From contig JAGNZZ010000008.1 in the NCBI GenBank assembly GCA_017984135.1, forward strand, positions 1 to 64,000: a DNA stretch of 64,000 bases, given 5' to 3'. A program made the position numbers and the translations under genes. The notes beneath the pieces are model-generated. The model saw only the letters and a list, made by a program, of their open reading frames with translations, ran no database searches and was not told the DNA's origin. Position 1 is the first letter of the stretch. Every line of letters starts with the position of its first letter. Of the stretch, positions 1 through 8,729 are shown in pieces. This DNA is from Chitinophagales bacterium. Lineage in GTDB: Bacteria; Bacteroidota; Bacteroidia; Chitinophagales; JADIYW01.

Positions 1-501
1 CTTTTACCAATGACGATTGGTGCTAGTGGTGTCAGAGAATATACAGCATTAAAACATGTGAATTTGGTGCATTTAGATTGGTCTTTGGAATATAAACCCA
101 TTCAATCAATCAAAACAAAAGCCTATTTTAAATATAGTTTTGGACAAGATTATCAAAAACAAAATTTGCCTTTAATTAGTCCATTTAGTTATCGTTTTAG
201 TTTGGCATACTATTATAAAGGATTGGAATTAGAGTTATCGGTGGATGGTGCTGCTAAGCAAAATAAATACAGCAAAACCTATGGCGAAGATTTGACTAAA
301 GCATACGCTTTGCTCCATTTTTCAGCAGGTTATTTTTTTACGATCAAAGAGCATCATCGCATCTATATTAAAGCCGGTATCGAAAATATTGTGGATACGT
401 ATTATTCTACTTTTTCAGATTGGAATAATATTCCAAGAAAAGGACGGAACTTTTTTGTCAATATTTCATTTGCATTTGATAAAGCAAGTAAAACGAAATA
501 A
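1..501 (+). CDS. TonB-dependent outer-membrane receptor, C-terminal fragment
   Basis: The frame is open from base 1, so the gene begins outside the window and only the last 166 or so codons are present. The sequence is a run of alternating aromatic/polar strands (LEYKPIQSIKTKAYFKYSF, YRFSLAYYYKGLELELSVDG, KAGIENIVDTYYSTF) and closes with a strand rich in aromatics, as expected for the end of an outer-membrane beta-barrel. The phrase GIENIVDTYY resembles the 'N-(L/I)-xD-xxY' element near the C-terminus of TonB-dependent receptors. It would import a metal chelate or an organic nutrient, but the substrate cannot be told from this piece. A non-TonB barrel is the main alternative. Confidence 0.75.
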   Translation, partial: LLPMTIGASGVREYTALKHVNLVHLDWSLEYKPIQSIKTKAYFKYSFGQDYQKQNLPLISPFSYRFSLAYYYKGLELELSVDGAAKQNKYSKTYGEDLTKAYALLHFSAGYFFTIKEHHRIYIKAGIENIVDTYYSTFSDWNNIPRKGRNFFVNISFAFDKASKTK

Positions 502-580
502 AATTTAATGTAATTAAGAAGAATAAATAATTATAAATGCGCTTTTAATGATATTCATTTTATAAAATGAAAAAAATCAT
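501..580. other. Intergenic gap with an AT-rich palindrome
   Basis: The region between two convergent genes holds an 18 bp perfect palindrome at 554-571 (TTCATTTTATAAAATGAA). It could act as a weak bidirectional terminator, but no clear U-tract follows on either strand. Confidence 0.3.
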
Positions 581-1348
581 TTAGTGAGGAATGCGAAATG
601 AATATCCAAGTGAGGCATACCATGCTTTTGCAAATGGATATAATTGCATACCACCTGATAAATCAAGTTGCATATTGTTTTTAATGCCATAAGCAACGCC
701 AACATCAAAACTATGTGTAGATTTTTCTTTTATCGGAAATCCACCAAAAAATTCATAATATAGATACCATTTTTCTTTTACACTAAATCCATTTACAAGT
801 GTATAAATAAATGTTGGATGTGGCGAATATCCATCCCATTCCATGCCACCATTATAGCCTAATGAAATATTTTTAGGAAGGCTATGTTCAAATGCAAATT
901 TAAAGGATGGTGCAAAATAAGTGGTTCGTACGTTTTTGGTAGATAAATATGGGATTTCCATATTGCCAATAAATGCTATTGCTGGCCTCGCTTTTCGTTC
1001 CTCGCAAATAGCTGTTTTAAAACCAATTCCAATGGGTGACAAACCTACTTTATACCTTTGAGTACTATCTTTAAATGAAATGACATCTGTAGTAAGCCTT
1101 AATTCAGTAGATTTAAATATTCCTACACGCCACAAGATGGTTGGATGTACAAATTGTAATTCTTTTTCTTCACTTTCTATATTCATGCCTATTTCCATTT
1201 GGAAAAATTTAAAAGGCAATGTCGATGGCGATTCTGTTTGGTCTGGTCTGTCTGTACTTATCGGTTCTATATTTAACCAAGTACTGTCTGCCGCTTGGAT
1301 GTTAAAGCTGCAAATGAGATGAAATGCAAATAAAATGTAAAATTTCAT
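581..1348 (-). CDS. Outer-membrane transporter, MetA/phenol-degradation family
   Basis: A 255-residue exported protein. The N-terminus is a Sec signal peptide ending near IQAAD, followed by TDRPDQTESPSTLP, the hallmark of the MetA-pathway (Phenol_MetA_deg) outer-membrane family. The rest alternates hydrophobic strands and ends in an aromatic-rich strand (SLGYSFRIPH) fitting a beta-barrel. Members are assigned to outer-membrane passage of small molecules, but most have no tested substrate. I chose the ATG at 1348 over a TTG two codons upstream. CAAATGTA at 1352-1359 (TACATTTG on this strand) sits just upstream and would give an almost leaderless transcript. The gene is monocistronic and convergent with the receptor fragment on its left. 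Confidence 0.7.
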   Translation of the reverse strand: MKFYILFAFHLICSFNIQAADSTWLNIEPISTDRPDQTESPSTLPFKFFQMEIGMNIESEEKELQFVHPTILWRVGIFKSTELRLTTDVISFKDSTQRYKVGLSPIGIGFKTAICEERKARPAIAFIGNMEIPYLSTKNVRTTYFAPSFKFAFEHSLPKNISLGYNGGMEWDGYSPHPTFIYTLVNGFSVKEKWYLYYEFFGGFPIKEKSTHSFDVGVAYGIKNNMQLDLSGGMQLYPFAKAWYASLGYSFRIPH

Positions 1349-1707
1349 TTCCAAATGTAAAAAATATATTTAACCGAATAAAAATTAATTTTTAAGGTTG
1401 TCTAAATTTATTTTATTGATAAACAAATTAAATGTTTGCTGTGTTATTTGTATTGTTGCATTGGATAATACAAATGCTTTTATGAGTAGAGTAGGCGATG
1501 AGTAGTGATAAATGTTATTCCATTATTTCATTTTTGCTGTTGCCAGATGACGTTTGCCTACGCCAAAACAAGGCTAAACTAAATTGCTGAAAAAGTTGTT
1601 GCTAAATAATTACGTACAACTAAAATCATTAATTATGTTTGAGTTTTATAAGGATAGTGCTGTGTTGATGGCATAAATTAATGGTAGCACAGCTAACATT
1701 TTTCTAT
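1349..1707. other. Intergenic region, about 360 bp
   Basis: AT-rich spacer between two leftward genes. Apart from the possible promoter box at 1352-1359 I find no open frame with coding character, no RNA gene and no strong hairpin. Confidence 0.4.
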
Positions 1708-2403
1708 TCAATTGGGTTCACGTATAATAAGTTTAAACCCAACTCCATGTACATTTTGGATTTCTACATCAGCATCATCTTTTAAATATTTTCGTAATTT
1801 GGTGATGTACACATCCATACTTCGGCCGGCAAAATAGCTGTCGTCTTTCCAAATTTTTAAAAGCATGTCTTCGCGCTTAATAGATTGGTTGGCATGTTTG
1901 CATAAATATTCTAAAAGGGCTGCCTCTTTTTTGGTTAGTGATGAAACCTCATCGCCTTTTACTAATTTTAATTCATCTACTTTTAATTGATATTTTCCTA
2001 TTTTAAATTCCTTTTGCTCCGGCACCAAGGATTTTGTACGTTTTAAAATAGCTTCCATGCGCATCACTAATTCATCAAAATTAAATGGCTTGGTGATGTA
2101 GTCATCGCCGCCAATTTTAAATCCTCGAATTTTGTCTTCTTGCATTTCGCGTGCAGTTAAGAAAATAATTGGCGTATCATCTTTCTTATCTCTTAATTCT
2201 TGAGCTAATGTAAATCCATCTTTCTTCGGCATCATTACATCAAACAAATAAATATCAAATTTTTCTTTAAAAATTGCACGTTCTGCTTCTAATCCATTTG
2301 GACAATGAGTTACCTCATAGCCTTTGTCGCTTAAATTATCTTTAATGATAAATCCTAAATTAGGATCATCTTCGGCTAATAAAATTTTTACACTGTTTTC
2401 CAT
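1708..2403 (-). CDS. rprY: OmpR-family response regulator (RprY-like)
   Basis: A 231-residue two-domain regulator. The receiver domain (about residues 5-118) has the acidic pocket EDD at 11-13, phospho-acceptor D55 in YLFDVMMPK, the T/S switch in FLTAREM and K105 in DYITKPF. A winged-helix DNA-binding domain follows (about 130-228) with LTKKEAALLEYLCKHANQ and SMDVYITKLRKYL. It starts 1 nt after the stop of the histidine kinase gene, so the two form one transcript and a cognate pair. The arrangement and sequence resemble RprXY of Bacteroidota; the gene symbol is inferred from that likeness. The regulated genes cannot be read from the sequence. Confidence 0.9.
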   Translation of the reverse strand: MENSVKILLAEDDPNLGFIIKDNLSDKGYEVTHCPNGLEAERAIFKEKFDIYLFDVMMPKKDGFTLAQELRDKKDDTPIIFLTAREMQEDKIRGFKIGGDDYITKPFNFDELVMRMEAILKRTKSLVPEQKEFKIGKYQLKVDELKLVKGDEVSSLTKKEAALLEYLCKHANQSIKREDMLLKIWKDDSYFAGRSMDVYITKLRKYLKDDADVEIQNVHGVGFKLIIREPN

Positions 2404-2404
2404 A

Positions 2405-3670
2405 CTATTTTTCTTTAGTGTGTAACCATATTATAAACGTAGTTCCCACTTTTGGAATGCTATGTAAGGCAATTTTTCCTTTATGTAATTTAATCATACT
2501 TTTTACATAAAATAAGCCTAATCCAAACCCTTTAATATCGTGTACATTTCCACTTGGCACTCTAAAAAATTTTTCAAAAATCATACTTTGAGAACTCGTT
2601 TCAATGCCTTTTCCATTGTCTTTTACTGCAATTTCAATCCCTTTGTGTTTGTTGGTTGTTTTGATTTCAATTTCTGGTATTTTGTCGCAATATTTTATGG
2701 CATTATCTAGCAAGTTATACAAAATATTTGTCAAATGCACCTCATCGCCACTAACAACCGAATATTTTGCTTGTAAATCCAAGCTTAATTTTCCTTCCAG
2801 TTCACTCACACGAGGTTCCATATTTTTAGCAATATTTTCAATCAGTTCATGCATGTCTATATCTGAAAGATTCAGCGCAATTTTATGAGAATCTATTTGA
2901 GAAACCTGTAATACTGATTCTACTTGACTTTTGAGACGTTTGTTTTCTTCTTGTATAATGGTTGCATAATGGTACAGTCGTTCCGGATGCTTAACAATAT
3001 CTTCTCTTTTTAAAACATCTGTAGCTAAAGCAATGGTTGAAATCGGTGTTTTAAATTCATGTGTCATATTATTCACAAAATCTGTTTTTATTTCACTTAA
3101 TTTTTTTTGTTTTAAGATGATTAAAATAGTATAAGTAAAAAATCCGATTACAATTAACAATACAATAGAGAAGAAAATTAAGAGCTTTAAATCGTCGTGT
3201 AAATACGATGTTTTTTTGGGAAATAATATGCCGATATAATAATTTTCATTAGGCTTTGCTTTTATTTTTAAACGTTCTATTTCACCGGTATTCTGTATGT
3301 TTACATATCTTCCGGTATAAAATGAATCTGTAGTACATTCGAAAATTCCGTATTCAAAATCTGAGTTTAAGTTCTGGTTTTTTGATTCAATGACTAAATA
3401 ATTCTCCAACATTTTTACATTCACCGGCGATGAAAAATCTAAGGTGTAATAGTTGGATGCTTTTTTGTTAATACCATCCAGTTGAGCTTTGTTTTTGGAA
3501 TCGTGAATCAACCTGTCAGCAACACTTTTTAAAGCCACAAATGCTCGATGATTGAATTGTTGTTCTTTTAAATCCATAGCTTTTTTTACCCAAAAAATCT
3601 GAGTCGCAATAATTCCGGCTAAAGAAATAAATGCCAATAATATGATATTTCGAATGACGGCTCTGCTCAT
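2405..3670 (-). CDS. rprX: Membrane sensor histidine kinase (RprX-like)
   Basis: A 421-residue inner-membrane kinase. TM1 spans about residues 9-27 and TM2 about 162-186, enclosing a periplasmic sensor of about 130 residues without recognisable domain. The dimerisation/phospho-acceptor segment holds H204 in NMTHEFKTPIS. The ATPase domain (about 300-421) shows the N box NLLDNAIKYCD, DNGKGIE and FGLGLFYVK. It should phosphorylate the response regulator encoded 1 nt downstream. A -7 box sits 8 bp before the ATG. The signal sensed is unknown. Confidence 0.9.
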   Translation of the reverse strand: MSRAVIRNIILLAFISLAGIIATQIFWVKKAMDLKEQQFNHRAFVALKSVADRLIHDSKNKAQLDGINKKASNYYTLDFSSPVNVKMLENYLVIESKNQNLNSDFEYGIFECTTDSFYTGRYVNIQNTGEIERLKIKAKPNENYYIGILFPKKTSYLHDDLKLLIFFSIVLLIVIGFFTYTILIILKQKKLSEIKTDFVNNMTHEFKTPISTIALATDVLKREDIVKHPERLYHYATIIQEENKRLKSQVESVLQVSQIDSHKIALNLSDIDMHELIENIAKNMEPRVSELEGKLSLDLQAKYSVVSGDEVHLTNILYNLLDNAIKYCDKIPEIEIKTTNKHKGIEIAVKDNGKGIETSSQSMIFEKFFRVPSGNVHDIKGFGLGLFYVKSMIKLHKGKIALHSIPKVGTTFIIWLHTKEK

Positions 3671-3677
3671 TTCATTT

Positions 3678-3685
3678 CAAAGATA
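3678..3685 (-). promoter_or_regulatory. Putative -7 promoter box of the histidine kinase operon
   Basis: CAAAGATA on the + strand reads TATCTTTG on the coding strand, matching the Bacteroidota -7 consensus TAnnTTTG. It lies 7 bp before the ATG, predicting a very short leader. No clear -33 TTTG is seen at the usual distance. Confidence 0.5.
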
Positions 3686-3733
3686 ATTGTATATAAAAGA
3701 ATAGTTGGTATCTTAACAAATATTTATACATTT

Positions 3734-4138
3734 TTATATTTCTTTCAGAAAATTAAGTGCCGTTCTAAAAATAAAACTTAAAAAATGAAACATGATGTAA
3801 AAAATGATGATAGTAGGTAGAATAGTATGTAGTTCCTGCACTTGGCTATATGGAAATTTTGATACAAAATTTCCGGTAAAATATACAAATGCAACTAAAA
3901 CGATAAAAACAAGACAAGACATTCCAATATATGGAAGTAATTTGTGCTGCAATATGCCAATAATTGGGTTATACACACTGAATAAAAAAAGTGGAATTAT
4001 AATGAAATTCCAAGTCATTACATCGCGTTTGTCTATAATTAAACATACAATTGATACAATTAAAATAATTAAAACGATGGCTAGTCCTTGTTTTATAGGA
4101 GGCACATTCTTTAAATTAAATGCTGATTTTTTTTTCAT
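3734..4138 (-). CDS. Small polytopic membrane protein, unknown function
   Basis: I do not recognise a family. The 134-residue product has a basic N-terminus (MKKKSAFNLKNVPP) and about four hydrophobic segments (roughly residues 15-35, 44-62, 70-93 and 105-130), so it is an inner-membrane protein. I preferred the ATG at 4138; a GTG five codons upstream at 4153 is possible. It lies 63 bp upstream of the histidine kinase in the same direction, so co-transcription is conceivable. The opposite strand also carries an open frame here, but its composition is that of a shadow. Confidence 0.6.
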   Translation of the reverse strand: MKKKSAFNLKNVPPIKQGLAIVLIILIVSIVCLIIDKRDVMTWNFIIIPLFLFSVYNPIIGILQHKLLPYIGMSCLVFIVLVAFVYFTGNFVSKFPYSQVQELHTILPTIIIFYIMFHFLSFIFRTALNFLKEI

Positions 4139-4193
4139 GGCTATTTTAAACACAATTAAATTACATCAAAATTAACTATTTGCCGCAAAATAG

Positions 4194-4201
4194 TAGATTT
4201 G
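4194..4201 (+). promoter_or_regulatory. Putative -7 promoter box of mazG
   Basis: TAGATTTG matches TAnnTTTG and ends 14 bp before the chosen mazG ATG. This argues against the upstream TTG at 4180, which would lie inside the promoter. Confidence 0.5.
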
Positions 4202-4215
4202 TACAAATATTTTTT

Positions 4216-4998
4216 ATGGATGCTCGCTTACAAGCTTTTGAACGCTTACTAAATGTAATGGATGATTTACGAGAAAAATGTCCTTGGGATAAAAAACAAA
4301 CGAATGCTACCTTGCGTAAGCTTACCATTGAAGAAACGTATGAATTGTCGGATGCCATTTTAAAAAATGATTCAAATGCCATTAAAGAAGAATTGGGCGA
4401 TTTGTTCTTACATTTAGTTTTTTATTCCAGAATTGGAAGTGAGCAAGCTCAATTTGATGTGTCAGATGTATTGAACGCTGTTTGTGAAAAATTAATTTAT
4501 CGCCATCCGCATATTTACGGCGATGTACAGGTGAAAGACGAAGATGAAGTGAAAAAGAATTGGGAACAATTGAAATTAAAAGAAGGCAAAAAATCGGTGC
4601 TGGAAGGTGTTCCCAGTAGTTTACCTGCATTAAACAAAGCACAACGTATTCAAGATAAAGTGCGTGCGGTTGGATTTGATTGGGATAATAAAGAACAAGT
4701 GATGCAAAAAGTAGAAGAAGAATTAGAGGAATTGAAAGAAGCTGTAAACAGTGAAAATCAAAATGAAATTGAATTAGAATTTGGTGATGTATTGTTTGCA
4801 TTGATAAACTATTCTCGATTTATTGGTGTTGATACGGAAAGTGCTTTAGAAAAAACGAATCTAAAATTTATAAAACGGTTTCAATGGATGGAACATTATG
4901 CCAATATACATAAACTAAATATGCATGAACTTAATTTGGAACAATTAGATGAAATTTGGAATTTAGCAAAAATTGCGTTAAACAAAAAGAGTGAGTAG
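4216..4998 (+). CDS. mazG: Nucleoside triphosphate pyrophosphohydrolase MazG
   Basis: A 260-residue protein with the two tandem MazG domains of full-length enzymes. It hydrolyses (d)NTPs to NMP and pyrophosphate, cleaning the nucleotide pool. The N-terminal domain has CPWDKKQT and the metal-binding IEETYELSDAI ... EELGDLFLH; the C-terminal domain has EEELEELKEAV ... ELEFGDVLFALINYSR. I place the start at ATG 4216 (MDARLQAFERL), which is what the family aligns to, not at the in-frame TTG at 4180. The last 8 bases overlap the start of the large histidine kinase gene, implying translational coupling. Confidence 0.93.
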   Translation: MDARLQAFERLLNVMDDLREKCPWDKKQTNATLRKLTIEETYELSDAILKNDSNAIKEELGDLFLHLVFYSRIGSEQAQFDVSDVLNAVCEKLIYRHPHIYGDVQVKDEDEVKKNWEQLKLKEGKKSVLEGVPSSLPALNKAQRIQDKVRAVGFDWDNKEQVMQKVEEELEELKEAVNSENQNEIELEFGDVLFALINYSRFIGVDTESALEKTNLKFIKRFQWMEHYANIHKLNMHELNLEQLDEIWNLAKIALNKKSE

Positions 4999-7900
4999 CG
5001 TTCGAAAACATATTAATTTGGTAGTGGCAATTGCTGGCATTCTACTGCTGTCTATCGGATTAGTAGTGGATACCATGCAAACCCTTTCGCCCAATATTCA
5101 TCGAGCAAAGCATATCATTGAGCGAAATTTACATAAAGAAGAACACATTGCCGAAAAAATTATTTCTACTAAAAAGGTATTGCAAACTACCAATGATTTT
5201 CAAAAACTAAAAGATTATTTTGAACATAATTATAAGGATAAATCTATACTATTTTATGTTTATAAAGATGGCGTTCTACAATTTTGGTCATCCAATGCTT
5301 TTGTTCCAGAGAATATTTCCAAGTTATCAGAACAAGATATTTTATTTTTAAAAGAAAATAATGGTTTTTATGAAGTATTTAGCAAAACATCATCCGATAA
5401 TCGGATTTCAGTGTTTGCTTTGATTCCTATTTATTATCAATTTGAAACTGAAAATAAATTTTTAGTGAATGGATTTGTTTGGAGTAATTTTTTCTTAAAA
5501 CGATTTATTATTTCCAATAAAATTTCAAAAACATCTACCTATATAGAAAACTCAAAAGGTAAAAATTTATTTTCAATACGCGTAGCAGATAATGCCGATA
5601 CAGTATCGAATCCATATACTATTTTCTTGGAAATTATTGGACTTTTATTGATTTTTTGGTCGATGTATCAAGTCGTTAAAAAACTATTAATCTCCAAAAA
5701 ATATATACTTGCTACTAGCAGCATACTATTTGTTGTTCTCTTGGTAGATGTAATAGTCAATCAATTAAAACTTCTAGCAATCACTAAAAATTCGCTGCTC
5801 TTTTCATCTAATCTATATGCTTCATCCGGCTTTAGCGATACGTTAGGAACTTTGTTTATCCGTGTATTTATGTTGACGTGGATGTTGTCATTATTGCGTT
5901 TCATCTCTATTGAACAAACTATTTTAAAAAAGAAAAGATGGTTGTTTTTTCTTCCAATGATGATATATTTTTTAATTGTGATTATCATACAAAGTGTTAT
6001 TCAAAATTCAGTTATCAGTTTTAATTTTTATTTGCTCAATTCATTAAGTCGATACACTTTCGTTAGTTTAATCATTTTTGGTTTGGCGTTTTCAAGTCTA
6101 TTATTTGTTATGCGTTGGATTTTTGAGCACGAATTTAGTCGGCATTTCTTTGTGCTTTGTGTGGTGGTGAGTTTAGTATGCGTAGGAATTGGATTTTATT
6201 TGCATCTTTTTACCGATATACTTTACGCCTTGTTCTTAGTTTTATGGCTGATTACGTTGCTTCTTTATTTTTATTATGAAAAATCATTTTTCCCAAAATC
6301 AAAAAAATACAAATTTCTTTCTAACTTAATTCTATTGTCGTTAATCTCATTTCTTACCTCAGTAATTATCATTTTTAACACCACACAAAAAGATATAGAA
6401 AAAAGAAAATATAGAATTAAAGAACTAGTATCAGAACAAGATATTGGCGAAGAATTTACCTTGTTGGAAACCGAAAATAACATTGAAAACGACTATTTTA
6501 TTAAATCTTATTTCAAGAATCCATACATTTCTACCGTTGATATAGATAAGCGTATTTCATCAAAATATTATAAACCTTTGTTGCGTAGATATAGCTTAAA
6601 TACCTATACGTTTGATAAAGATGGAACGCCATTAATCGGTACATCCCAAAAGTCATTTTCTAAATTATTAACAACAAAGAATTCTAGAAAATCAAAAAAC
6701 ATTTCTTCCCACTTTTATTATTTGCCTTTTAAAGAAAATGGAGAAAAATATTTAGGTTTCTTCACCATAAAAGAAGATTCTTCAAATCTCGGATATTTGT
6801 TTGTTGAATTTGTACCCAAAATTTTTAGTTCGTACAGTGCTTATCCTGAATTACTACTTAAACAAAAAAATTACTACGATGAAGAATACGATAATTTTTC
6901 ATACGCTATTTATGATACTCGCTATTTAATAAAACAAAAAGGAGATTATGAATATCAAGTAAATTTTAATTTCCCAATTGATACAACAAAAGAATTTTCT
7001 AATTATAAAACGAGCAATTATACACATACTATATTTTACAGCAACGAAAAACAAGTTATATTATCTGAAAAAAATAGACCTACATTAAGCACATTATCCG
7101 TATTCTCTTATTTACTTATCTTCTTTATTCTGTTTTTTGTTGTATTGGATTTTGTTGGATTTTCATACAACTTTTGGGGAAATGATTCCTTACTAAACTT
7201 CTTAAAAGGAAATACACTTCAAAAGCAAATTCAAAATTCAATGATGGCTTTAGTCTTGTTTTCTTTAGCCATTATTGCTATCGTTACAATGGTTTATTTT
7301 CAATATCAATACAATATCTACCAAAACAGTAAACTGATTAAAAAAGTGAATGCAGTTATGAAAAATGTGGCTCAGTATTATGTAGATGATTACCCGATTT
7401 ATGGAGAAAATACTTTCGATAAGGTAGTTCAGCAAAAACTTAATGTATTGTCATCTATCCATGCATTAGATATTAATGTGTATTCCACAAAAGGTGAATT
7501 GTTGCAGTCTTCACAACCTGAAATATTTAAACGTGAATTGGTGTCCGATAAAATGGATGTGGATGCTTATTTCAATTTAATTATCAAAGGAAAATCAAAA
7601 TATGTACACGATGAACAAATTGGAAATTTGAGTTTTTTAAGTGCTTATCAACCTTTACGAAGCAATGGAAAGGTAATTGGGTATTTCAATTTTCCATATT
7701 ATGGAAAACAAAAATCATTTCAAGAGGATATTTCATATTTCTTAGTAGCATTGGCAAATGTATATGTTATATTTTTAATTGCAGCTGCTTTGTTGGCTGT
7801 ATTTTTATCGCGTTCCATTACCAACTCATTAACCTTGATTTCAGAAAATATTAAAGATGTACAATTCGGAAAAGCCAATAAAAAAATTAATTGGAAAAAT

Positions 7901-8656
7901 AATGATGAAATTGGTTTATTGGTAAAGCAATATAATTTGATGCTTTCTGAATTACAAAATAGTGCAGATTTATTAGCCAAATCAGAACGAGAAGGTGCTT
8001 GGCGCGAAATGGCAAAACAAGTTGCTCACGAAATTAAAAATCCATTAACACCCATGAAGCTAAGTATCCAACATTTACAACGTGCTTTAAAAGATAATTC
8101 ACCAGATATTACAGAATTAACACAAAAAATATCGGAACGATTAATCGAACAAATAGATAATCTTTCCGGTATTGCTACTGCATTTTCTGATTTTGCAAAA
8201 ATGCCTCAAGGAGAATTTAATATAATAGATATTGAACCCATCTTACTTTCTACGGTGGAGTTATTTAGAGAAATTGAACACGTAGATATTACTCTGAAAT
8301 GCCCAATTCATGCTTGCTTTGTTTTTGGAGATAAAGATCAACTTTTACGTGTATTTACCAATATCATCAAAAACGCTACTCAAGCCATTCCTGAAGACAT
8401 AGATGGTCAAATTCATATTGATGTACTTGATGAGGCACGTCATTATTGTATTGTAATAAAAGATAATGGAATTGGAATTCCAACAGAGAAACATGCACAT
8501 ATTTTTGAACCTAATTTTACTACAAAATCCAGCGGAACCGGTTTGGGATTAGCAATTAGTAAAAATATAATTGAACGAATGAATGGCAGCATTACATTTG
8601 AGTCAGTAGTTAATGAATATTCTATTTTTTACATAAAAATACCTAAACATCAATAG
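4991..8656 (+). CDS. Giant multi-pass histidine kinase, NtrY-like
   Basis: A 1221-residue membrane kinase, well above the roughly 700-750 of classical NtrY. Layout: TM at about 8-28, a first extracytoplasmic region (about 30-205), a block of about seven hydrophobic helices (about 208-460), a second extracytoplasmic region (about 480-695), two TMs near 700-725 and 755-775, a third sensory region, a last TM near 915-940, then HAMP, phospho-acceptor H1013 in VAHEIKNPLTPMK, and an ATPase domain with NIIKNATQAI, DNGIGIP and GTGLGLAISKNI. HEIKNPLTPM is typical of the NtrY/NtrB branch. The start is GTG at 4991, overlapping mazG by 8 bp. No response regulator is adjacent. Confidence 0.88.
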   Translation: MSSVRKHINLVVAIAGILLLSIGLVVDTMQTLSPNIHRAKHIIERNLHKEEHIAEKIISTKKVLQTTNDFQKLKDYFEHNYKDKSILFYVYKDGVLQFWSSNAFVPENISKLSEQDILFLKENNGFYEVFSKTSSDNRISVFALIPIYYQFETENKFLVNGFVWSNFFLKRFIISNKISKTSTYIENSKGKNLFSIRVADNADTVSNPYTIFLEIIGLLLIFWSMYQVVKKLLISKKYILATSSILFVVLLVDVIVNQLKLLAITKNSLLFSSNLYASSGFSDTLGTLFIRVFMLTWMLSLLRFISIEQTILKKKRWLFFLPMMIYFLIVIIIQSVIQNSVISFNFYLLNSLSRYTFVSLIIFGLAFSSLLFVMRWIFEHEFSRHFFVLCVVVSLVCVGIGFYLHLFTDILYALFLVLWLITLLLYFYYEKSFFPKSKKYKFLSNLILLSLISFLTSVIIIFNTTQKDIEKRKYRIKELVSEQDIGEEFTLLETENNIENDYFIKSYFKNPYISTVDIDKRISSKYYKPLLRRYSLNTYTFDKDGTPLIGTSQKSFSKLLTTKNSRKSKNISSHFYYLPFKENGEKYLGFFTIKEDSSNLGYLFVEFVPKIFSSYSAYPELLLKQKNYYDEEYDNFSYAIYDTRYLIKQKGDYEYQVNFNFPIDTTKEFSNYKTSNYTHTIFYSNEKQVILSEKNRPTLSTLSVFSYLLIFFILFFVVLDFVGFSYNFWGNDSLLNFLKGNTLQKQIQNSMMALVLFSLAIIAIVTMVYFQYQYNIYQNSKLIKKVNAVMKNVAQYYVDDYPIYGENTFDKVVQQKLNVLSSIHALDINVYSTKGELLQSSQPEIFKRELVSDKMDVDAYFNLIIKGKSKYVHDEQIGNLSFLSAYQPLRSNGKVIGYFNFPYYGKQKSFQEDISYFLVALANVYVIFLIAAALLAVFLSRSITNSLTLISENIKDVQFGKANKKINWKNNDEIGLLVKQYNLMLSELQNSADLLAKSEREGAWREMAKQVAHEIKNPLTPMKLSIQHLQRALKDNSPDITELTQKISERLIEQIDNLSGIATAFSDFAKMPQGEFNIIDIEPILLSTVELFREIEHVDITLKCPIHACFVFGDKDQLLRVFTNIIKNATQAIPEDIDGQIHIDVLDEARHYCIVIKDNGIGIPTEKHAHIFEPNFTTKSSGTGLGLAISKNIIERMNGSITFESVVNEYSIFYIKIPKHQ

Positions 8657-8685
8657 TATTTAATTTCTTTCTTTTAAAAATAAAT

Positions 8686-8693
8686 TACCTTTG
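8686..8693 (+). promoter_or_regulatory. Putative -7 promoter box of hemL
   Basis: TACCTTTG matches TAnnTTTG, 36 bp before the hemL ATG and just after the kinase stop codon. Confidence 0.5.
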
Positions 8694-8729
8694 TGGTATC
8701 TGTTGTTAATCGATTTAATTTTATAGGAT

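Noticed and set aside
554-571. Perfect palindrome as a terminator
   Set aside because: AT-only stem and no U-tract; noted only in the intergenic entry.
3804-4175. Open frame of 123 codons on the + strand opposite the small membrane protein
   Set aside because: Composition is a reverse shadow of a hydrophobic gene; no motif or promoter.
4180-4215. TTG start for mazG
   Set aside because: Would put the start inside the -7 box and add residues that the family does not have.
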